DNA of 64,000 nucleotides, from the NCBI RefSeq assembly GCF_000374425.1, contig NZ_KB894359.1, forward strand, positions 1 through 64,000, given 5' to 3'. The notes beneath the pieces are model-generated. The model saw only the letters and a list, made by a program, of their open reading frames with translations. It made no database searches and was not told the origin of the DNA. The DNA comes from Acinetobacter tjernbergiae DSM 14971 = CIP 107465 (GTDB taxonomy: Bacteria > Pseudomonadota > Gammaproteobacteria > Pseudomonadales > Moraxellaceae). This document shows positions 9,188-19,179 of this stretch, piece after piece; position 1 is the first letter of the stretch, and each line of letters opens with the position of its first letter. The position numbers were made by a program, and so were the translations under genes.

Positions 9188-11077
9188 TTAAATAATCATC
9201 AAACTATTTTTCTTTTGCATTTGTTCAACGACTTCACGTGTATCAAAGCCTAAACGCCAATATAGCAACTCCAAGACATCCAATTCATCTTGGGTAATAA
9301 TTCGATCACTCCATAAACATCGCTCTGCAATCGCTAAAATATTGAGACGGTCACGCAATAATAATCCAGAAACATCATTTAAAATTTCTGCTAAATCAAG
9401 TGGTTCATCAGAAATATCGGCATAGATTTGCATTTCTTCAGGCGCTAAAATTTGCTGAAAAATACGCTCTCGCACCTCAAGTTGATTTGGGCTATTGATT
9501 TGCTGAACATGTAATAAAGCATCTATTAAATGTACAATTTGTGCTTTCACATCTTCAAATGAGGTTGGCAAGTGCGCAGGCATAAGATTTAACTCACGCT
9601 TTACCCGCTCCAAAAGCAGTGCATCGAGTAAGCCAACCTCTCCATCCTCTTGAATAATAGATGCTAATTTGGTCAAGAATTGACGTGCAATGCTCGTTGG
9701 CATATGCCCAATATTTTTACATGCATCATGAAAAATCTGTACATGAATTCGACCATCCAAATTCAATAATGAGTCGACAATTGCATGGCTGACTGGTGCA
9801 TCTTGCGGAATAAATTCACGATATTGGCGAATCATCAAAATTGCAACCATCACTTCTCTGGAACCTGTCGCAGTCTGCATTGCACGTTGTATTAACTCAG
9901 GACGCTTTTTATTTTTCCGCATCACAGAATTTAAAGGTTTAATCGCATCATTTAAGGCAAAACTAATTGGCGATAAGCGCAGCAATGGTAAAGGCTCTGG
10001 TGAACTCCATGGTAGGGTCATATCTGTCATTTCCTCTTCTAAAGAACGAAATAAACTGAATAAAGGCCGATTACGCAATTTCCTCAGATTTTCTAATTGT
10101 AAATCTTGTAATAAGGTTGGATTCAGCTCATAAATTCGATCTTTAATACTCGGATGAATATTCATCCAGCTTTGTGGGCTGAGTGAATTTGCAAAACACA
10201 TATGTGAAATGGATTCTGAATAAGCACTATGAATTTGTGAACCTGAATGATGTACATAAATACGTAATAAAGTCTGAGTATTGGCATTATTATTCATTAA
10301 ACGCATGGTTTTTAAATCATTACGAAAAGTCCGCCCACTCAAAGTCAAATATTTAATCAAACGCGTGATTAAAATACCTAGGCTTCCAATCAGCCAAATA
10401 ACACCGCCAATCGCGACGAAAATGGTTTCAAATTTGTTTCGATAAGAAGTGGCGTAAGGATTATATCCAGCTTGTGCTAGCTTACTGCCCCATTGACTAA
10501 AAGTTGTTAAACCACTGTACAAAATTTTTAATTTAGTATTTTCTACAGCTTCACCTGATAAAATTTGATTAAATTCATAGCTTAGTAAACCATAAAGTTC
10601 TAATTCATCCAAATTCTGTAAAGCGCCCCACGTTAAAATAATGACAATATCTTGAGATTTAAAACCAGCTGTTAAAGCATTGACACCTACCTCATCGGGA
10701 AGTACATAAACAGCAGGCGTATCTATCGAAAAACTTTGGGCAACCCGCTCCACTACTTTTAATGCAGTACTTTCTTCGGGCGTGCTTTCATCAAAAACTA
10801 GACGTCGTGCTTTTAACTGTTTCGCCAGTGAATGTCCACCTTCACGTAAAACATAGAGTTCCGCACCAACAGACCACACTAAAACTAAAATCAATAAAAG
10901 AATGAAATATGGACTAAGAACATGCCACCAAATTGGTTGAGTATAATCAAAAAAATGTACAACTAGCCCCAAAATCAGATTGAGAATAAAAACAGTCAAC
11001 AACATTGCAAGCAAACAAAAGCTTACTGACCATGCAATATTCTTATTTTCAATTAAGTAATGGCTCATTTCTTTCAA
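9188..11077 (-). CDS. M48-like membrane protein with lost zinc-binding site (pseudopeptidase)
   Basis: A 629-residue protein with membrane helices at about 15-40, 52-74 and 218-240. The region from residue 118 follows M48/HtpX-type peptidases (VNALTAGF, then a helix in the HEFSHILNGD position). Here that helix reads YEFNQILSGE at 167-176, so both zinc-ligand histidines are replaced while the glutamate remains. The usual downstream REFLADASAV region reads RTFRNDLKTM. Later parts (SYSESISHMCF-like and NIHPSIKDRI) still match the family, and the C-terminus resembles a TerB-like helical domain (QEDGEVGLLDALLLERV). It is probably not a protease but a scaffold or regulator at the membrane. Confidence 0.75.
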   Translation of the reverse strand: MKEMSHYLIENKNIAWSVSFCLLAMLLTVFILNLILGLVVHFFDYTQPIWWHVLSPYFILLLILVLVWSVGAELYVLREGGHSLAKQLKARRLVFDESTPEESTALKVVERVAQSFSIDTPAVYVLPDEVGVNALTAGFKSQDIVIILTWGALQNLDELELYGLLSYEFNQILSGEAVENTKLKILYSGLTTFSQWGSKLAQAGYNPYATSYRNKFETIFVAIGGVIWLIGSLGILITRLIKYLTLSGRTFRNDLKTMRLMNNNANTQTLLRIYVHHSGSQIHSAYSESISHMCFANSLSPQSWMNIHPSIKDRIYELNPTLLQDLQLENLRKLRNRPLFSLFRSLEEEMTDMTLPWSSPEPLPLLRLSPISFALNDAIKPLNSVMRKNKKRPELIQRAMQTATGSREVMVAILMIRQYREFIPQDAPVSHAIVDSLLNLDGRIHVQIFHDACKNIGHMPTSIARQFLTKLASIIQEDGEVGLLDALLLERVKRELNLMPAHLPTSFEDVKAQIVHLIDALLHVQQINSPNQLEVRERIFQQILAPEEMQIYADISDEPLDLAEILNDVSGLLLRDRLNILAIAERCLWSDRIITQDELDVLELLYWRLGFDTREVVEQMQKKNSLMII

Positions 11078-11130
11078 TGTAAATTTCCCTGATTACATTG
11101 TTTATATTAGCAACTTTCGTATCATAAAAT

Positions 11131-11155
11131 AAAAAAGCGGGAATTTCCCGCTTTT
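11131..11155 (-). terminator. Terminator after purF
   Basis: The inverted repeat AAAAGCGGGAA/TTCCCGCTTTT lies 17 bases past the purF stop, and the minus-strand read ends in a T run. It separates purF from the M48-like gene. Confidence 0.8.
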
Positions 11156-11171
11156 CTAACGATTAAAATGA

Positions 11172-12710
11172 TTACTCTTCTTTAATACCTGTTAAATCAA
11201 CAGAAGAAGCATCAATGTTTACATCAATATAACCATCTGCTTTCTTTTTTGCTGAGTCATTTCGTTTTTGTTCAAGCTTTTTGAGATAGTCACTATCAAT
11301 CCCACCAGCAACGTAGACACCATCAAATACAGAGCAATCAAACTCTCTTAAATCAGGCACTTTACTGGTGCGAACTGCGTTCTTTAAATCTTCTAAATCT
11401 TGGAAAACTAAACGATCTGCACCAATAATGTCACGAATTTCTTCAACCGTACGATCTGAGGCGATTAACTCAGATTTTGCTGGCATATCAATACCATATA
11501 CGTTTGGATATTTCACCATAGGTGCAGCAGAAGCAAAAAACACTTTTTTCGCACCTGAATCACGTGCCATTTGAATGATTTCGTTACACGTTGTGCCACG
11601 TACAATCGAATCATCAACCAATAAAACGTTTTTACCTTTAAACTCAAGCTCTACAGGATTTAGTTTTTGGCGAACTGATTTTTCTCGTTGCTGCTGACCT
11701 GGCATAATAAAGGTACGACCGATATAACGGTTTTTCATAAAACCTTCACGGAATTTCACACCTAAAATATTTGCTAACTCTAAAGCAGACGTACGACTGG
11801 TATCTGGAATTGGGATAACGACATCAATATCGTGTTCCTCACCCCATTCTCTTAAAATCTTATAGGCAAGTTTCTCACCCATTTTTAAACGGGCTTTATA
11901 AACTGAAATACCATCAATTGTTGCATCTGGGCGAGCAAAGTACACATATTCAAAAATACATGGACGATATTCAGGATTTACTGCACATTGTTTCGTAAAT
12001 AATTCACCATTAGAGTTAATAAAAACTGCTTCACCTGGTGCAATATCACGCTCAACTTTGAATCCAAGTGCTGTAATTGCAACAGACTCAGACGCAATAA
12101 TATATTCAACCCCTTGCTCAGTTTCTCTAGAACCATAAACTAAAGGACGAATCCCATTTGGATCACGGAAACCAACCAAACCATGACCTGTAATCATGGC
12201 AACAACGCCATACGCACCCTTACAACGTTCATGAACACGAGATACCGTATGAAAAATATCTTCTGGCGTTGGATTCAAAGTACCGATTTTCTGTAATTCA
12301 TGTGCAAAGACATTGAGCAGAACTTCAGAGTCAGAATCTGTATTCATATGACGTAAATCTGTTGTGAACAGGTCGTCATGAATTTCTGCGGCATTGGTTA
12401 AGTTACCATTATGCGCAAGCGTAATACCGTAGGGAGAGTTCACATAAAACGGTTGAGCTTCTGCACTACTTGATGAACCTGCTGTTGGGTAACGAACATG
12501 CCCAATACCATAGTTACCAAGCAAAGCACGCATGTGACGGGTATGGAATACATCTCGCACCATACCATTATCTTTGCGGAGGAATAAACGCCCTTGATGG
12601 CAAGTTACGATCCCTGCTGCATCTTGTCCTCGATGTTGCAACATCGTCAAGGCATCAAATAACATTTGGTTTACTGGCGATTTACCGGCAATCCCAACAA
12701 CTCCACACAT
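11172..12710 (-). CDS. purF: Amidophosphoribosyltransferase
   Basis: A 512-residue enzyme for the first committed step of purine synthesis, making 5-phosphoribosylamine from PRPP and glutamine. The protein begins MCGVVGIAG, so Cys2 is available as the N-terminal nucleophile of the class II glutaminase domain. The glutaminase region contains HRGQDAAGI and GHVRYPTAG. The C-terminal phosphoribosyltransferase domain has the PRPP motif [13 protein letters not shown]. It follows cvpA by 40 bases, as in the cvpA-purF order of E. coli. Confidence 0.97.
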   Translation of the reverse strand: MCGVVGIAGKSPVNQMLFDALTMLQHRGQDAAGIVTCHQGRLFLRKDNGMVRDVFHTRHMRALLGNYGIGHVRYPTAGSSSSAEAQPFYVNSPYGITLAHNGNLTNAAEIHDDLFTTDLRHMNTDSDSEVLLNVFAHELQKIGTLNPTPEDIFHTVSRVHERCKGAYGVVAMITGHGLVGFRDPNGIRPLVYGSRETEQGVEYIIASESVAITALGFKVERDIAPGEAVFINSNGELFTKQCAVNPEYRPCIFEYVYFARPDATIDGISVYKARLKMGEKLAYKILREWGEEHDIDVVIPIPDTSRTSALELANILGVKFREGFMKNRYIGRTFIMPGQQQREKSVRQKLNPVELEFKGKNVLLVDDSIVRGTTCNEIIQMARDSGAKKVFFASAAPMVKYPNVYGIDMPAKSELIASDRTVEEIRDIIGADRLVFQDLEDLKNAVRTSKVPDLREFDCSVFDGVYVAGGIDSDYLKKLEQKRNDSAKKKADGYIDVNIDASSVDLTGIKEE

Positions 12711-12750
12711 AGCAACCTCGCGACAAGCTAGGAACGGGGTTTAACCCCAA

Positions 12751-13344
12751 TCAATAAAAAGGATTTTTCGTTGAATGATCAGAACGTTGATCTACTGAAG
12801 CACGTTCTGATTCATTCATTTCAGTTGAAGGGCGATGTAATAACGCACCTTCAGATGTCATTTGATGGATAGCTTCATTTGCGGCATCTTTGGATAATTC
12901 AGTTGCTAAAGGTGCGTAAGGCAATAAAATTTGTACAAACTTTGACTGTTTCCAATGTGGTGAACTATTCACCCAAGGGCCAACGCCCTGCATTGCAATC
13001 AAGACAATTAACAAACCTTTTAACGAACCAAATGCACCACCTGCTAAACGATTTAATGGACCCAATTTTAAACTTTTCAAGAGCCCATTTAGTAGAGCTG
13101 TGATAATCCAAGTACAAATCACAATTACTAATACGATGAAAGCAAAAGCTGCAATTTTTTGCACAACAGGATCTTGGCTCAAACTGCTCATAGCAGGTGC
13201 CCATATGACCGCGTATTTTGCCCCGATGACCAATGCGAATATCCACCCGATCAAGTTCGCAAAGGCTTTTATAAATCCTTGACGCAAACCGTTCAGCCCT
13301 CCAATGAGCAAGATGACCAGGATGATGATATCAAGTGTGTTCAT
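12751..13344 (-). CDS. cvpA: CvpA family inner-membrane protein
   Basis: A 197-residue protein with four hydrophobic helices in the first 125 residues and a polar tail of about 70 residues, longer than E. coli CvpA (162). The start (LDIIILVILLIGGLNGLRQG) matches the CvpA pattern of a glycine-rich first helix. CvpA is needed for colicin V production and bile tolerance in enterobacteria, but its molecular role is unknown. It starts one base after the pyrD stop and is followed by purF, so pyrD-cvpA-purF are probably co-transcribed. Confidence 0.9.
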   Translation of the reverse strand: MNTLDIIILVILLIGGLNGLRQGFIKAFANLIGWIFALVIGAKYAVIWAPAMSSLSQDPVVQKIAAFAFIVLVIVICTWIITALLNGLLKSLKLGPLNRLAGGAFGSLKGLLIVLIAMQGVGPWVNSSPHWKQSKFVQILLPYAPLATELSKDAANEAIHQMTSEGALLHRPSTEMNESERASVDQRSDHSTKNPFY

Positions 13345-13345
13345 T

Positions 13346-14353
13346 TCACACTGTCATCGCATTAACACAGTCTTTTATAAGTGTTGGACCTGTATAAATA
13401 AGTCCGCTATAAATTTGAACCAAACTTGCACCCGCTTCCTGTTTTACCACGGCTTGATTGCCAGATAAAATTCCGCCGACACCAATTAAAGGAATCTGAC
13501 CATCTAAAACATCGGCAAACTGACGTAAACACTCAGTACTTTTTTCAAAAACTGGAGCACCTGATAAACCGCCCGCTTCATTGCCATTCGGTAGGTTTTC
13601 AACACCTTCCCGCCCCAATGTTGTGTTGGTAACAATCAAGCCATCAATTTTAAATTTTAATAATTGTTTAGCAATGAATGTAATATCTTCTGGTGTTAAA
13701 TCTGGTGCAACTTTAAGAACTAAAGGAACATAATGATTATTTTCTTTAGCAAGTTCTAGTTGACGTTGTTTCAAAGTTTGTAATAGCTCTGTAAGTGCAT
13801 CACCACTTTGTAAACTACGTAAATTTTTGGTATTAGGTGAAGAAATATTAACAGTGATATAAGAGGCGTAGTTATAGACTTTTTCTAGGCAAATTAAATA
13901 ATCAGAAACAGCATCTTCAACCGCAGTATCTGCATTTTTACCGATATTAATCCCTAAAATGCCTTTAAACTGAGCAGCTTTAACATTTTCAATAAGTTGA
14001 TCAACACCGTCATTGTTAAATCCCATACGATTAATAATGGCTTTCGCTTTAGGAATACGGAATAAACGCGGTTGAGGATTACCTGCTTGTGGACGTGGTG
14101 TAATGGTACCAATTTCAATAAAGCCAAAACCTAAAGCCGCTAAAGCATCAATATGCGCGCCATTTTTATCTAAGCCAGCCGCAAGGCCAACAGGGTTTGG
14201 AAACTCAATTCCCATACAAGTTACGGGTTTATGTGCAGTTTTTTGATGCATTAATCCAAAATTATGCGCTTTATCGAGCATAGAAAGTGTGAGTTCATGT
14301 GCACGCTCTGGTGCTAAAGTAAACAACAAAGGGCGAGCCAATGAATATAACAT
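13346..14353 (-). CDS. pyrD: Dihydroorotate dehydrogenase (quinone), class 2
   Basis: Membrane-associated flavoenzyme that oxidises dihydroorotate to orotate in pyrimidine synthesis and passes electrons to quinone. The ATG at 14353 gives 335 residues beginning [20 protein letters not shown], aligned with the E. coli start; an upstream in-frame GTG at 14362 is less likely. Seen are the N-terminal amphipathic helix, [24 protein letters not shown] with the catalytic serine of class 2 enzymes, and the C-terminal GVGGI and QIYSGLIY phosphate-binding strands. Linkage to cvpA-purF ties pyrimidine and purine synthesis. Confidence 0.97.
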   Translation of the reverse strand: MLYSLARPLLFTLAPERAHELTLSMLDKAHNFGLMHQKTAHKPVTCMGIEFPNPVGLAAGLDKNGAHIDALAALGFGFIEIGTITPRPQAGNPQPRLFRIPKAKAIINRMGFNNDGVDQLIENVKAAQFKGILGINIGKNADTAVEDAVSDYLICLEKVYNYASYITVNISSPNTKNLRSLQSGDALTELLQTLKQRQLELAKENNHYVPLVLKVAPDLTPEDITFIAKQLLKFKIDGLIVTNTTLGREGVENLPNGNEAGGLSGAPVFEKSTECLRQFADVLDGQIPLIGVGGILSGNQAVVKQEAGASLVQIYSGLIYTGPTLIKDCVNAMTV

Positions 14354-14680
14354 ACCAATCACAGTCTACTGATTTTTCAAGTAGCCGTATTATAGGCATA
14401 GGCTCAACAAAACACCATGCTTGACATAGGCTTATTTTGCAGAGTGCTTCATGATTAAACGATTATTTAAGTTCATGTTGCTTTATAATCAAATACTAGT
14501 AACTTTTCATATTTAATTGCTTCACAATTTGAGCAGTTCAGCACATGTGAAATCTGGTAACTTATGTGCACAAAGGTAAGAAATAGAGCTATTCGTAGGT
14601 ATAATCTGTGCAAAATAAAATTTAAAAAATATCCAATTTACTGACGATAAATTTCTCTAAAGGAATTGTACACTCCTTCA
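14354..14680. other. 327-bp intergenic region between gspM and pyrD
   Basis: No coding region, RNA gene or repeat was recognised. On the minus strand a TATAAT at 14389-14394 lies about 36 bases before the pyrD ATG and could be its -10 box, but no good -35 box accompanies it. The stretch between 14400 and 14660 is AT-rich and otherwise featureless by eye. Confidence 0.4.
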
Positions 14681-15160
14681 TCATTGAACGGTTGCGGTTA
14701 ACTTGATTTGGTTATTGCTTGAGACCATGTCCATTTTTTGGATGCTTAATCCCATCTGCGATAGTTGCATTAAAAAGTTTGCAAGCACAGCATAATTTTG
14801 GTGTTCAGCAACAAGTTGTATTTGATCGCCATTTTGCTGTGAAGAAACTGCCAAACCTTGTTGTTGTGCTGTACGTTGAATTTTATCTGCTGCCGATAGT
14901 TCAAGATCATTGGCAGGTTTCATCGTTGCAGCATTACTTTGCATCCAAACCGTTAAATCTTTCAATTCATTTAAACGTTTTTGCTGTTGATCTGCCAAGG
15001 CATGCATTTTCCATAAGGCAAAGCCAATGATCACAACAACCAAAAAGATCGTCGTAAAAATCACCATCACGCGTTCACGTACGGACAAACCCTGCAAATA
15101 TTGATTTAGCGCTTCAATTTTCTGATCGAAACTATTTTGTAGACTTGTTAATGTTTTCAT
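14681..15160 (-). CDS. gspM: Type II secretion system protein M
   Basis: A 159-residue bitopic inner-membrane protein with a cytoplasmic N-terminus, one membrane helix at about residues 31-50 and a periplasmic domain starting with a coiled coil. It partners GspL in the inner-membrane platform of the type II secretion system, which exports folded lipases and proteases. Its ATG overlaps the gspL stop by one base (TAATG), indicating translational coupling. No other gsp genes are in the window. The gene carries no long sequence motif, so the call rests partly on the pairing with gspL. Confidence 0.9.
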   Translation of the reverse strand: MKTLTSLQNSFDQKIEALNQYLQGLSVRERVMVIFTTIFLVVVIIGFALWKMHALADQQQKRLNELKDLTVWMQSNAATMKPANDLELSAADKIQRTAQQQGLAVSSQQNGDQIQLVAEHQNYAVLANFLMQLSQMGLSIQKMDMVSSNNQIKLTATVQ

Positions 15161-16299
15161 TATTTTACTTTTACCACCCCAATCGCACCAACTGAATCTG
15201 CTTGGACATTGCCCAATTCAGCTTGGAAACCTTGTTGGTTTAGTTGTTGAGTTAATCCTTGTAAATCATCCGCAGATCTTGCTTTTAAAGACATTGCCAA
15301 AGTCGAAGCATCATAGTTGACTTGCTGTGCAATAATCTGTTTTTGCATCAAAATCGGCCCAACCCTGCTTAACAGAGAAAGTGCCTGTGTATCACCAAGC
15401 TGACTCATGCGTAGTTGGCTTTCAAACTGACTTTTAATATTTTGTTCCGTGACACGACTACTTTCACCAAACCAATATTTATATTGATCCACAGCCTGAA
15501 CTGCGGTCTGATCTGCAACTTTTTTGAGTTTAGACCAACGTAAGGCATCATAACCTAATTGAACCAAAATCACTGCGAATAAAACCAATGCTGAAGCCTT
15601 CCAATAGCCTGACCATTGAACTTCTGCATTCTTTGATTTGGGTAAAACATTAAAAGGATGTTGTTTCGCTTTGAGCAATGGCTGAAATTGATAACTAAAC
15701 TCAGCATATTGATCTTGGCTTGATGCCGCTAGAACACTCCCCAATTCGCTTGAATTGAGATTTGCCAACTTATACTGGGTTTCAGGTGTTTGGAACTCAA
15801 GGAACAGACCTAAATCATCGACTGAGTTACCTGACCATTCCGATTCTCTTATCAATAAATGATCATAGAGATTTACAATAACAACCTGATTTTTTTCAGG
15901 TGTCGGCAAGATTAAGAAATCAGGTAGAAATGCTGCAATTTGGATGGGCAAAAGACTCAGCGCATGCTGCCATGTTTCAATTGTAGATTGAGCAACGCCC
16001 ATCACATTGAGCTGATCATTTTGAAAATGATGAACGACTTTCATGTGATCAATCGGCAAAGTGACATATTCTTCTAAGAGATATTTAACCCCTTCTTGCC
16101 CCAATTGCTTGTAATGTGCCTTTGTCATAGGCTGTTGTAGCACTTGCGCATTTCGGCTTGGGAAATACACCACAGCTTCTTTCCCATTATGCGCTTGTAA
16201 GTCTTGAATCAATTGTTCAAGGCTGTGTGCCTGCAACCAATTTTCCCCAGCCGACCAATACCATGTTCCATTGGTTTCGGGCATCCATATATACAGCAT
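15160..16299 (-). CDS. gspL: Type II secretion system protein L
   Basis: A 379-residue inner-membrane platform protein of the type II secretion system. Residues 1-225 form the cytoplasmic actin-like domain that binds the GspE ATPase. A single membrane helix follows at about 234-252, then a periplasmic domain with a coiled coil and a ferredoxin-like C-terminal fold (LKARSADDLQGLTQQLNQQG). It precedes gspM with a one-base overlap and follows sixA by 38 bases. In Acinetobacter the gsp genes are scattered in several loci, and this is the L-M pair. Confidence 0.93.
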   Translation of the reverse strand: MLYIWMPETNGTWYWSAGENWLQAHSLEQLIQDLQAHNGKEAVVYFPSRNAQVLQQPMTKAHYKQLGQEGVKYLLEEYVTLPIDHMKVVHHFQNDQLNVMGVAQSTIETWQHALSLLPIQIAAFLPDFLILPTPEKNQVVIVNLYDHLLIRESEWSGNSVDDLGLFLEFQTPETQYKLANLNSSELGSVLAASSQDQYAEFSYQFQPLLKAKQHPFNVLPKSKNAEVQWSGYWKASALVLFAVILVQLGYDALRWSKLKKVADQTAVQAVDQYKYWFGESSRVTEQNIKSQFESQLRMSQLGDTQALSLLSRVGPILMQKQIIAQQVNYDASTLAMSLKARSADDLQGLTQQLNQQGFQAELGNVQADSVGAIGVVKVK

Positions 16300-16337
16300 C
16301 GGTGTTCAGTACCCTTATCCTATCGCGGATATATAAA

Positions 16338-16793
16338 TTATAATGTTGGTGTAAAATGATTCTTTTGTGTCGATAAGCCATTGGCAATCACAGCTTGATC
16401 ATAAATACGTACTTCTGCTAATGCAAATGGATTAAAACGCTCATGGGTCAATTGTTCTGCAATATGTGCCACAACATTCATATGACATACCACAGCAATA
16501 GATTCATAGGGTAGTTTTGATAACCACTCAATTGCATCTTTGGCATCATCATCAGGCTTAATTTTATCGCAAATTAAAACAGGAATACCATGAAAATGAG
16601 CCTTAATATGTGCCAAAGTTTCTTGGGCACGTAATAATGGGCTGACAATAAAAATTTCAGGCTGAATGACATCTTTTAAAAAATGCCCTGTTTGCTCTGC
16701 TTGCTGATGCCCACGCACTGTTAATGGACGTTGTGTATCATTGCCGTTGATTGCTGGAGATGCTTCACCGTGACGAACTAAAGTTAATTGCAT
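16338..16793 (-). CDS. sixA: Phosphohistidine phosphatase SixA family
   Basis: A 151-residue histidine-phosphatase-superfamily protein. The catalytic LVRHGEA motif is at residues 5-11, the second arginine pattern is SPLLRAQETL near 51-60, and a histidine in VVCHMN near 102-104 completes the phosphate pocket. SixA removes phosphate from histidine on phosphotransfer proteins such as ArcB or the nitrogen PTS in E. coli. It lies between gpsA and gspL on the same strand, as gpsA-sixA neighbours do in many proteobacteria. The exact substrate here is not known. Confidence 0.9.
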   Translation of the reverse strand: MQLTLVRHGEASPAINGNDTQRPLTVRGHQQAEQTGHFLKDVIQPEIFIVSPLLRAQETLAHIKAHFHGIPVLICDKIKPDDDAKDAIEWLSKLPYESIAVVCHMNVVAHIAEQLTHERFNPFALAEVRIYDQAVIANGLSTQKNHFTPTL

Positions 16794-16850
16794 AAAATGA
16801 CCTTATTTTTTATACCTATATCTTAACCATGATTGATGACAGTTTTTTGA

Positions 16851-17924
16851 TTAGACTTCATGGTGCGGTAAAACAAATTCTACATCACTACGATGACCAT
16901 TTTTCATCAATGATAAAGCAATCGTCATTGGTGGCGCATTTTCAAAAATGACTTCATATAAAGCATTGGTAATTGGCATATACACATCAAGTTCTTGTGC
17001 TTTGGCACGCACTTGAACAATGGTATTAATCCCTTCAGCTGTTTGACCTAATTCTTTGGTTGCTTGATCAAGTGTTTTACCTGAACCGAGTGCAAAACCA
17101 ATTTGATAGTTACGACTTAATGGACTATTACAGGTTGCAAATAAATCACCTACACCAGAAAGCCCTAAGAAAGTTAAAGGATTCGCACCCTGCTTTACAG
17201 CGAAACGACTCATTTCAGCCAAAGCACGGGTCAAAATCATACTCTTGGTATTTTCACCAATGTTATAAGCTGCGCCCATTCCCATGGCAACCGCATAGAT
17301 ATTTTTTAATGCACCACCAAGTTCCACACCGTGTACATCATCACTACCAAAAACACGGAACAATGCACTATGTAATGCATGTTGTACCGCGTAGCGAACC
17401 AATTCCGATTCACTTGCAATGACTGTTCCTGATGGCATGCCTGCCATAATTTCTTTTGCTAAATTAGGCCCTGATAAAACACCATAAGGGACTTCTGGTA
17501 GTTCATCTCGAATAATTTCGCTCATAAAACTAAAGGTTTTTGCTTCAATGCCTTTGGTCAAAGAAACTACCGCTTGAGCCGTAATAAACGGCGCAATTTG
17601 TTTTAAAACATCACGAAATGAATGACTAGGAATTGCGACCAGAATAATATCTCGATCACGCACAGCTAACTCTAGATCAGCAACAGCACGTAAAGCAGGC
17701 TCTAATGGATAATCAGGCAAATAACGTTTGTTGATATGAGTTTGGTTAATTTCTTCTGCTACAGCCGCATCACGAATCCAAATCATGGTATCGCAGCCAT
17801 TACGCACAGCTAGATTTGCCATTGCTGTACCAAAACTACCACCGCCCAATACCGTAATTCTTAATGCTGTTTTTTGATCTACTGCCACAGGCTCAACTAA
17901 ATCACTAAATTTTAACGCTGTCAT
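16851..17924 (-). CDS. gpsA: Glycerol-3-phosphate dehydrogenase [NAD(P)+]
   Basis: A 357-residue cytoplasmic enzyme reducing dihydroxyacetone phosphate to sn-glycerol 3-phosphate, the backbone for phospholipids. The dinucleotide site TVLGGGSFGTAMA is at about residues 24-36. Other family motifs are VSLTKGIEAKT, the catalytic lysine region GALKNIYAVAMG, and the C-terminal GLSGVGDLFATC. The length is slightly above E. coli GpsA (339) because of an N-terminal extension of about 20 residues. Identification is secure. Confidence 0.97.
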   Translation of the reverse strand: MTALKFSDLVEPVAVDQKTALRITVLGGGSFGTAMANLAVRNGCDTMIWIRDAAVAEEINQTHINKRYLPDYPLEPALRAVADLELAVRDRDIILVAIPSHSFRDVLKQIAPFITAQAVVSLTKGIEAKTFSFMSEIIRDELPEVPYGVLSGPNLAKEIMAGMPSGTVIASESELVRYAVQHALHSALFRVFGSDDVHGVELGGALKNIYAVAMGMGAAYNIGENTKSMILTRALAEMSRFAVKQGANPLTFLGLSGVGDLFATCNSPLSRNYQIGFALGSGKTLDQATKELGQTAEGINTIVQVRAKAQELDVYMPITNALYEVIFENAPPMTIALSLMKNGHRSDVEFVLPHHEV

Positions 17925-17974
17925 TTTTTATCCTGAAACCAATTTCTTTCTTTAATCATTCACAAATAAGATTA

Positions 17975-18559
17975 TTAAATTACTTGCCACACTTTTACAA
18001 ATTCTTGGGGATCTATTTCTGCACGAGGAGCAATCGCTTTCGCTGCTGTTCCAATATAAATAATACCTGAAATTAAATCTTGCTCTTTTAAGCCCAATTG
18101 TTGTTTAAGCCAATTTGATTCTACCACGGCTCCAGAACGCCACATACTTGCAAAACCTTGTGCTTGCAAAGACAATAAAAAGTTCTGAATGGCTGCACCC
18201 GTACTTAAAATTTGTTCAAAATGCGGGACTTTCGGATGATCCTGAATTGTCGTAAGTGCTAAAACCAAAAGTGGCGCGCGAAATGGATGATGTTTGGCTC
18301 TTTCTAATTGTATAGGATCACTTTCACCTAAGTCAGCTAAAGCTTTTGCCAAATGCTCACCAAATGCTGCACGTTGCTCAGGTGTAATGATCACAAATCG
18401 AGTGGGTTTTAAACGATGATGATCAGGTGCAGTTAATGCTGCTTGTACCGCTTTTTCGAGTTGTTGTGTATTCGGTGCTGGCTCAATTAATTGCCCAATA
18501 GATTGACGTTGATGGATATTTTGATGAATTGTCTCTATATTTGAGTCCGTCATTGACAT
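17975..18559 (-). CDS. YdjA-like nitroreductase family protein
   Basis: An FMN-dependent nitroreductase-fold protein of about 194 residues. It resembles E. coli YdjA, with QRQSIGQLIEPAP at the N-terminus, APDHHRLKPTRFVII, HHPFRAPLLVLAL, and the FMN-contact region GFASMWRSGAVVES near the C-terminus. Family members are small homodimers reducing nitro compounds or quinones with NAD(P)H; the native substrate is unknown. In-frame starts are GTG 18574, ATG 18559 and ATG 18553, none with a good ribosome site. It sits 50 bases upstream of gpsA on the same strand. Confidence 0.85.
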   Translation of the reverse strand: MSMTDSNIETIHQNIHQRQSIGQLIEPAPNTQQLEKAVQAALTAPDHHRLKPTRFVIITPEQRAAFGEHLAKALADLGESDPIQLERAKHHPFRAPLLVLALTTIQDHPKVPHFEQILSTGAAIQNFLLSLQAQGFASMWRSGAVVESNWLKQQLGLKEQDLISGIIYIGTAAKAIAPRAEIDPQEFVKVWQVI

Positions 18560-18748
18560 GAATCTAACTAACACAAGGATTTGTTTAGATTAGCATAATC
18601 TAACTGATTTCTACCACGTTTAATCCCTGCTTAATTAGTAATTTGAGAAATTTAACAGAGTCTCACTATAAACTGTACATAAGCTGCAAAGGCAATCAAA
18701 AATTATATGTTCAAATAATACAATTAGATCACGACTTGAGAACAAGCA

Positions 18749-19132
18749 ATGAAAAAAACGTTCATCATGAGTTTATTAGGTGGCTTGGCACTTGGACTTA
18801 CTGCATGTGCATCAACACCAACCAATACCCTCGCCATTCAAAAAGAAAACAATCAATATGAAGTGACCGGGGTTGGTAAAACCAATCTGATTGCAAAAAA
18901 CAATGCGATTAGTGCGGCACAAAAAACCTGCACCCGAAATACATCACCAGTCGTGGTTGATGAAAAAACGGCATATCAAGGAGTTTTAAAAGGTGTAGTC
19001 GATGAACAAACTGGAAAGTTGGTTGAGGCTGCTGCTGGTGTCATTGGAACAATTACGGGTAAAAATGCATCTCTAGCCAAAGATGATGACTATCAAACAA
19101 CCTTGACTTTTTATTGTAAAGCCAATTCATAA
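18749..19132 (+). CDS. Small lipoprotein of unknown function
   Basis: A 127-residue protein with a lipoprotein signal peptide. A basic start and hydrophobic core are followed by the lipobox LTAC with the modified cysteine at residue 20. The mature part contains a segment VTGVGKTNLIAKNNAISAA resembling short stress-related periplasmic domains, and two further cysteines (KTCTR and FYCKA) that could form a disulfide. It is divergent from the nitroreductase and convergent with the next lipoprotein. No function can be assigned. Confidence 0.75.
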   Translation: MKKTFIMSLLGGLALGLTACASTPTNTLAIQKENNQYEVTGVGKTNLIAKNNAISAAQKTCTRNTSPVVVDEKTAYQGVLKGVVDEQTGKLVEAAAGVIGTITGKNASLAKDDDYQTTLTFYCKANS

Positions 19133-19136
19133 ACAC

Positions 19137-19166
19137 AAAAAAGCCGATATTCAATATCGGCTTTTT
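19137..19166. terminator. Bidirectional terminator between two lipoprotein genes
   Basis: A strong inverted repeat (AAAAAGCCGATATT with AATATCGGCTTTTT) lies between convergent genes ending at 19132 and 19180. A and T runs on both sides let it serve either strand. Confidence 0.85.
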
Positions 19167-19179
19167 CAGTTATTGCAGC

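Noticed and set aside
12470..13365. Several plus-strand frames over purF and cvpA
   Set aside because: These are shadows of clearly identified minus-strand genes and have no ribosome sites or family motifs.
14354..14680. Hidden small gene or sRNA in the 327-bp gap
   Set aside because: No frame with a ribosome site, and no strong hairpin followed by a T run, was seen.
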